From: Charina bottae
Taxonomy: Eukaryota; Chordata; Lepidosauria; Squamata; Charinaidae
Assembly (NCBI GenBank): GCA_023362775.1
Contig: JALMGJ010000005.1
Location: 64,093,463-64,157,462 of the forward strand
DNA length: 64,000 nt
Direction of reading: 5' to 3'
Shown: positions 59,957-64,000 of the stretch, one piece after another
How the letters are laid out: each line of letters begins with the position of its first letter
Numbering within the stretch: position 1 is the stretch's first letter
The notes under the pieces: generated by a model
What the model was told of the DNA's origin: nothing
Database searches by the model: none
Seen by the model: only the letters and a program-made list of their open reading frames with translations
Program-made: the position numbers and the translations under genes

Positions 59957-60490
59957 CAAGGTGTTGGTTATCACCTTTAAAGCCCTACATGGCATGGGTC
60001 CAGGCTACCTGAAGGACTGTCTCATCCCCATTACATTGACCCGTCCCACCCGATCATGCAGAGAGGGCATGTTGCGGGCCCCATCTGTAAGAGAATTTCA
60101 TCTGGCGGGGTCCAGGAAGCAGGCCTTCTCTGCAGCAGCTCCCGCCCTCTGGAATATCCTTCCCCCAGAGATACGGCAGGCCCCATCTCTTGTGGCCTTC
60201 CGAAAACAACTGAAGACATGGTTTTGCCAGCTAGCTTGGGGCGGGAGGGGAAGCAGCCACTCCTGGGGATGGCTGGCACCCTAAGATAGCCTTAGATATA
60301 CATGACCGGCATTAAAACTGTCATCGCCATCTGGATCTTATTTTATCTTTTCTACTTTTTATTTATATTTGTATCCGATATTTATTTATGTATGATCATA
60401 TTTTAATGTTTTATTTTTACTGTAAACTGCCCAAAGCCCTCCCTGGGGGGGGGATGGGTGGAGGTAAAATTTGATAAATAAATAAATAAA
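59957..60490 (+). mobile_element. L2-type LINE 3' end
   Basis: A 5'-truncated copy starting at CAAGGTGTTGGTTATCACC. An open C-terminal frame reads VLVITFKALHGMGPGYLKDC, FHLAGSRKQAFSAAAPALWN and ILPPEIRQAPS, and ends in WGWLAP. The 3' UTR ends TGTAAACTGCCCAAAGCCC, then GATGGGTGGAGGTAAAATTT and AAATA repeats. It is one of the better preserved L2 ends here. Confidence 0.9.
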
Positions 60491-60731
60491 ATAATGTATG
60501 CTTATCCTGAAACTAGAGAATTGAAGATCAGTCTTGTTTCATCCATTGGCCAAGAACCAAAGTTCATCCTTACTTTTTGAGTAGAAACATCAGCTGATGA
60601 GAAAGTCTGGCCTGAATAGAATATATTGCCAGTTTATCACTTACTTTTTCATCCTAGACTTGAAGAACTGAATTTCCCCCATTCCTGTCCATTCCCTTTT
60701 CTGGTGTGCTTTTAGATTTCAAGCCTGAAGC
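60491..60731. other. spacer
   Basis: Unassigned sequence; no feature seen. Confidence 0.4.
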
Positions 60732-61013
60732 AGATCTTGTCTGTGGCTGTTGTGGGTCTTCCGGGCTGTGTGGCCGTGTTCTGGAAGTTGTGGTTCCTAA
60801 TGTTTCGCCAGCATCTGTGGCCAGCATCTTCAGAGGGCAGGAGCACAGATAGAAGCAAAATCTGTGCTCCTGCCCTCTGAAGATGCTGGCCACAGATGCT
60901 GGCGAAACGTTAGGAACCACAACTTCCAGAACACGGCCACACAGCCCGGAAGACCCACAACAGCCATTGAACTCCGGCCGTGAAAGCCTTCGACAATACA
61001 TAGATCTTGTCTG
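60732..61013 (+). mobile_element. palindromic PLE insertion with 12-bp TSD
   Basis: The body is 60744-61001, with AGATCTTGTCTG at 60732-60743 and 61002-61013. Arms 60745-60850 and 60860-60965 (106 bp each, one mismatch seen, T against C in the TAATG/CGTTA stretch) flank a 9-base spacer. The right arm carries CTGAAGATGCTGGCCACAGA, then GGCGAAACGTTAGG. The unpaired 3' tail ATTGAACTCCGGCCGTGAAA identifies the right end as the element's 3' end. The design is the same as the 38.6-kb insertion, with an unrelated tail sequence. Confidence 0.9.
60877..60908 (+). ncRNA. weak hammerhead-like motif
   Basis: CTGAAGA, T, a poorly paired middle (GCCA/TGGC) and GAAAC. The middle would pair well with only a couple of changes, so this is probably a degraded version of the motif in the other PLE tails. 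A mirror copy lies at 60802-60833 on the minus strand. Confidence 0.33.
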
Positions 61014-61139
61014 CTTTATTTAAATTGAACTCATGTTTGGGAATCAAGAGGGATAAAAATATAAAACAAATAATAAGGCAGCACACATAGAACCCTGCCT
61101 GTGAAGAAAGTTAGGTAATACAGAAACTTTTCCTGATTC

Positions 61140-61325
61140 ATCTAATGCAGGGCTTTCCAAAGTTTTCCCACGGCGACACACCACCGCCGTTGGTGTGTCG
61201 CCACGGGAAAACCCGGAAGCACTGATGATGATCAGAGCTTCCGGGTTGTGTGGCGACACACCAGACTGTGTGTGGCAACACACTTTTGTGTCGCGACACA
61301 CAGTTTGGAAAGCTCTGATCTAATG
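61140..61325. mobile_element. non-autonomous hAT element with 8-bp TSD
   Basis: The element is 61148-61317 with termini CAGGGCTTTCCAAAGTTTTC and CACAGTTTGGAAAGCTCTG. ATCTAATG flanks it at 61140-61147 and 61318-61325. The interior has inverted GACACACCA/TGGTGTGTC and TTCCGGGTT pieces and no transposase. The ends match the 21.1- and 47.0-kb elements. Confidence 0.94.
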
Positions 61326-63104
61326 GATTTCATGTGTAACAGGAACATGAATCTGGATCCTTTTAGTCCTAATATAATATCATGAGGATATTATATACCA
61401 CACAGGTTCTCCATAGAAAAATATACTTCACCTTCCCTACCCCAAAGAAAAAGGATTCTTTATATATATATAAATATATTCGTCTGATATATTTAAACTT
61501 AAAATGAATCACAAAGACACCATATTTTCTGCATCCTGGCTTTCAGCCATGGATCTGAATAGATGATGTGTGAACTGATTCAGAATATGAATAATTTGCT
61601 GTTAAGTATCACGCGTGAACAGAGACTCTCATATTCTTCTACAGCAATGTACGATAAAGGCAAAGCTTCAATCAATGGATTAACTTTATGAATACAGGAT
61701 GGTATATAGTATTGTACTGCAGATAGTTAATCTATTATGAGTACATTCTTTATTCATATCACAAATTTAAGTGTATGTAACATCTCTGACATTACCATTA
61801 CTAGACCATAATGATGCTCTTGATAATGTAAGTGCATTGCATATTATCAGTGCATATCTGTGCTGGCACACAGGAGATGGGGTTTTATTTCGGAAGATTA
61901 TCAGCATAATATTTAGCTAGCGCTAATTACCACCACCATTAAGAAGTGCTTGACTCTCTGATGATCATTTATAGACATTTTACAGTTACTGCTAACATAT
62001 CATTTGGCCTACATTGGAGAGGGATTTTTTTCTGGGTGGTTTTCCAAGGCTGGGAAGCCCTGATGATGGAAATTCTGACAACTTTATATATGTACAAGTT
62101 TGTTTTCACATGACTGACTCCTGAAGCCAAGAACTATAGCAGTAGTCCATAGTTTTCCAGAGTCCTATTCTGGCAGGGAATTCAGTCATTAAAGTCCAAT
62201 ACATCTAGAGGACACCAAGTTGGGAAGGTTGCTGTCATCTTTAAGTGCAAAGGACAAAGATGGAAGGAAACCTGGAAGATGGGATTTAATTTTAAATAAG
62301 TTTGAAACATAATGTTGAAGTGGCAGTGACTAATTGAGTCCAGTGGTAGTCAGGGCTCCAGGTATTTTACCATATACAATTTTGTGCTCATTCACTCTCC
62401 ATAATAATATTAGCACTATCTATCTCTAGTGGCGTCACACACATGGTTTGGCATGGCAGGAGGATTACATGCCAAGAGCAAGGTTAAAGTTTCCCAATAG
62501 TTTAGTCTTAATTTCCGTAAACATAAAATGGTGAAAATATTTTTTAGCAAGCTGTACCTGAAACTCTTAGGGCCACATCTGGAGAATGGACCGATACTTG
62601 GCTGTTCCTCCTTCAGGGGATATTGCCTCCTTTCAGTGTGAGTAGAAAGATGGCATTGATACTGGCTTTCCTTCAAAGTCAGTATCAATGCCAAGATCTC
62701 TTAGTGATCTCAGGACTTGCATCTCTTCATGAGTTCTCTCCCATCAAGTCTATCATTAATATCCTGACAGCAGAAAATATAAAGACACTTTGGGTGCCTT
62801 GCAGAATAGATGAATTATATTTGCTGATGGGGATTGTTTGTTTGTTTGTTTGTTTGCTTGCTTATGGGCTTTCATGGCTCTTCATTTTAAAAAAAATCCC
62901 TGCATTCTTTACAAGCTCCTCACCTGGAGCAGAAAATATATTCAGTTCTTTTTTACTGCACACTCTGCTTTGTGGCTCATCTAAAATTAAAAATAACAAT
63001 AGTAACAATTAAAAGATTCTATTATTCCATGTTTTTATTATTTTAGCATAATGAGTTATTATTCAGATATTAATGCATTCCTCATCTACCTCCATTATAT
63101 ATAT
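61326..63104. other. unique-looking AT-rich DNA
   Basis: It contains a small hairpin (62651-62693) and a (GTTT)n run at about 62836-62858. No exon or transposon was recognised. Confidence 0.4.
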
Positions 63105-63494
63105 ATAAGGAAGGCTGAGCACCGAAGAATTGATGCTTTTGAGCTGTGGTGCTGGAGAAGACTCTTGAGAGTCCCTTGGACTGCAAGGAGGTCAAACCAG
63201 TCAATCCTAAAGGAAATCAACCCTGACTGCTCATTGGAAGGACAGATGCTGAAGCTGAAGCTCAAATACTTTGGCCACCTAATGCGAAGAGAGGACTCAC
63301 TGGAAAAGACCCTGATGCTGGGAAAGACTGAAGGCAAAAGGAGAAGGGGACGGCAGAGGATGAGATGGTTAGATAGCATCACCGATGTAATGAACATGAA
63401 TTTGAGTAAACTCCGAGAGACAGTGGAGGACAGGAAGGCCTGGCGTGCTATGGTCCATGAGGTCACGAAGAGTCGGACACGACTAAACGACTGA
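63051..63494 (+). pseudogene. BovB ORF C-terminal fragment
   Basis: The last roughly 130 codons of the BovB protein. The first codons of the open frame (63051-63107) are AT-rich flank, not BovB. The RT catalytic motifs are missing. The minus-strand frame over the same bases is a shadow. Confidence 0.85.
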
Positions 63495-63503
63495 ACAACA
63501 ACA
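63108..63503 (+). mobile_element. BovB (RTE) LINE 3' end
   Basis: 5'-truncated at KAEHRRIDAFELWCW and then continuously open to the natural stop: VPWTARRSNQSILKEINPDC, LKYFGHLMRREDSLEKTLML, RRGRQRMRWLDSITDV, VHEVTKSRTRLND. The 3' end AGAGTCGGACACGACTAAAC, then GACTGAAC is the hallmark BovB tail, shared with the Sauria SINEs. The intact frame makes it younger than the 15-kb copy. Confidence 0.94.
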
Positions 63504-63613
63504 ATATAAATATAAATATAAATATAAATATAAATATAAATATAAATATAAATATAAATATAAATATAAATATAAATATAAATATAAATACACACACACA
63601 CACACACACACAC
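63504..63613. repeat. (ATAAAT)n then (CA)n microsatellite
   Basis: A hexanucleotide run to about 63590, followed by CA to about 63612. It begins exactly at the BovB 3' end. Confidence 0.93.
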
Positions 63614-63767
63614 TCATACCAGTGGCAATATGGCAGAGAGAAAAAAAGGTGTATAGGTCTCTTTTACCCGTAGGGCATCATCTGCAATCATAATATACTT
63701 AAACCCATTGGCAAATTTGCGACACTGAAGATAATTTGAAACTAAGTATCCTTCTCTCTGATACATT

Positions 63768-63815
63768 TTGTATTTATTTATTCAATTTATATCCTGCCTG
63801 CCTTTCTGCACAATC
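63768..63815 (-). mobile_element. possible LINE or SINE tail
   Basis: On the minus strand AGGCAGGCAGGATATAAATT, then AATAAATAAATACAA looks like the squamate CORE-SINE or LINE tail. Nothing upstream of the tail could be recognised before the window ends. Confidence 0.45.
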
Positions 63816-64000
63816 TGAATGCTAAAATAAACTAATAAAAATTAACAGATAAAATGCAGGGTAAAATAAAAATAAAAAAGCAATAAATTCTAATAAATAT
63901 TCAAATTAATTAACAAAAATTCCAACCAAAGAGCTATATTTTAAAGTATATTTTAGAAGAGTGGGGCTAAGCAAAACACTGGGATGTCTGCATTCTGCTA

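Noticed and set aside
63095..63613. 172-codon minus-strand frame over the BovB end
   Set aside because: It is the antisense shadow of the BovB coding sequence plus a translated ATAAAT/CA repeat. The real frame is on the plus strand.

Overview
The window looks like intergenic or intronic DNA from a squamate reptile (lizard or snake; I cannot say which). The call rests on the combination of repeats: full-length Sauria-type tRNA SINEs with BovB-like tails, BovB LINE 3' ends, L2-type LINEs, CORE/MIR-like SINEs, Penelope-like elements (PLEs) and many long microsatellites in AT-rich DNA. I found no host protein-coding exon, rRNA or functional tRNA gene. Every recognisable protein segment belongs to a retrotransposon, and almost all of these are broken.

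Layout. 1-4 kb: a long but broken L2-type LINE, microsatellites, the 3' end of a LINE with a restriction-like endonuclease, and a CORE-SINE. 4-14 kb: mostly unique-looking AT-rich DNA with simple repeats, two LINE tails and a decayed lysine-rich reading frame. 14-24 kb: a dense repeat cluster with a BovB inside an L2, a PLE inside an L2 on the other strand, a hAT element inside an RTE LINE, a 46-bp minisatellite, and Sauria and CORE SINEs. 24-37 kb: sparse, with a 73-bp PLE tail insertion, a Sauria SINE, MITE-like hairpins, hAT remnants and an unassigned 178-codon frame. 37-47 kb: L2 remnants, a perfect 267-bp palindrome inside a PLE insertion, and a cluster of four PLE fragments, one interrupted by an LTR-like insert, followed by a hAT element nested in a SINE. 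47-64 kb: mostly unique DNA with two more palindromic PLE insertions, an L2 3' end, another hAT element with intact target duplications, and a BovB 3' end.

How the parts relate. Target-site duplications (TSDs) can be read directly around many insertions, and five nested insertions give a relative chronology. L2, RTE and CORE-SINE copies served as hosts for later BovB, PLE and hAT insertions, and one PLE hosts an LTR-like insert. The most unusual signal is a set of short PLE-derived insertions, three of them hairpins, with 12-15 bp TSDs. Most PLE tails in the window share a hammerhead-ribozyme-like arrangement (CTGANGA, stem-loop, GAAA). All calls are from reading the sequence; no database search was run.
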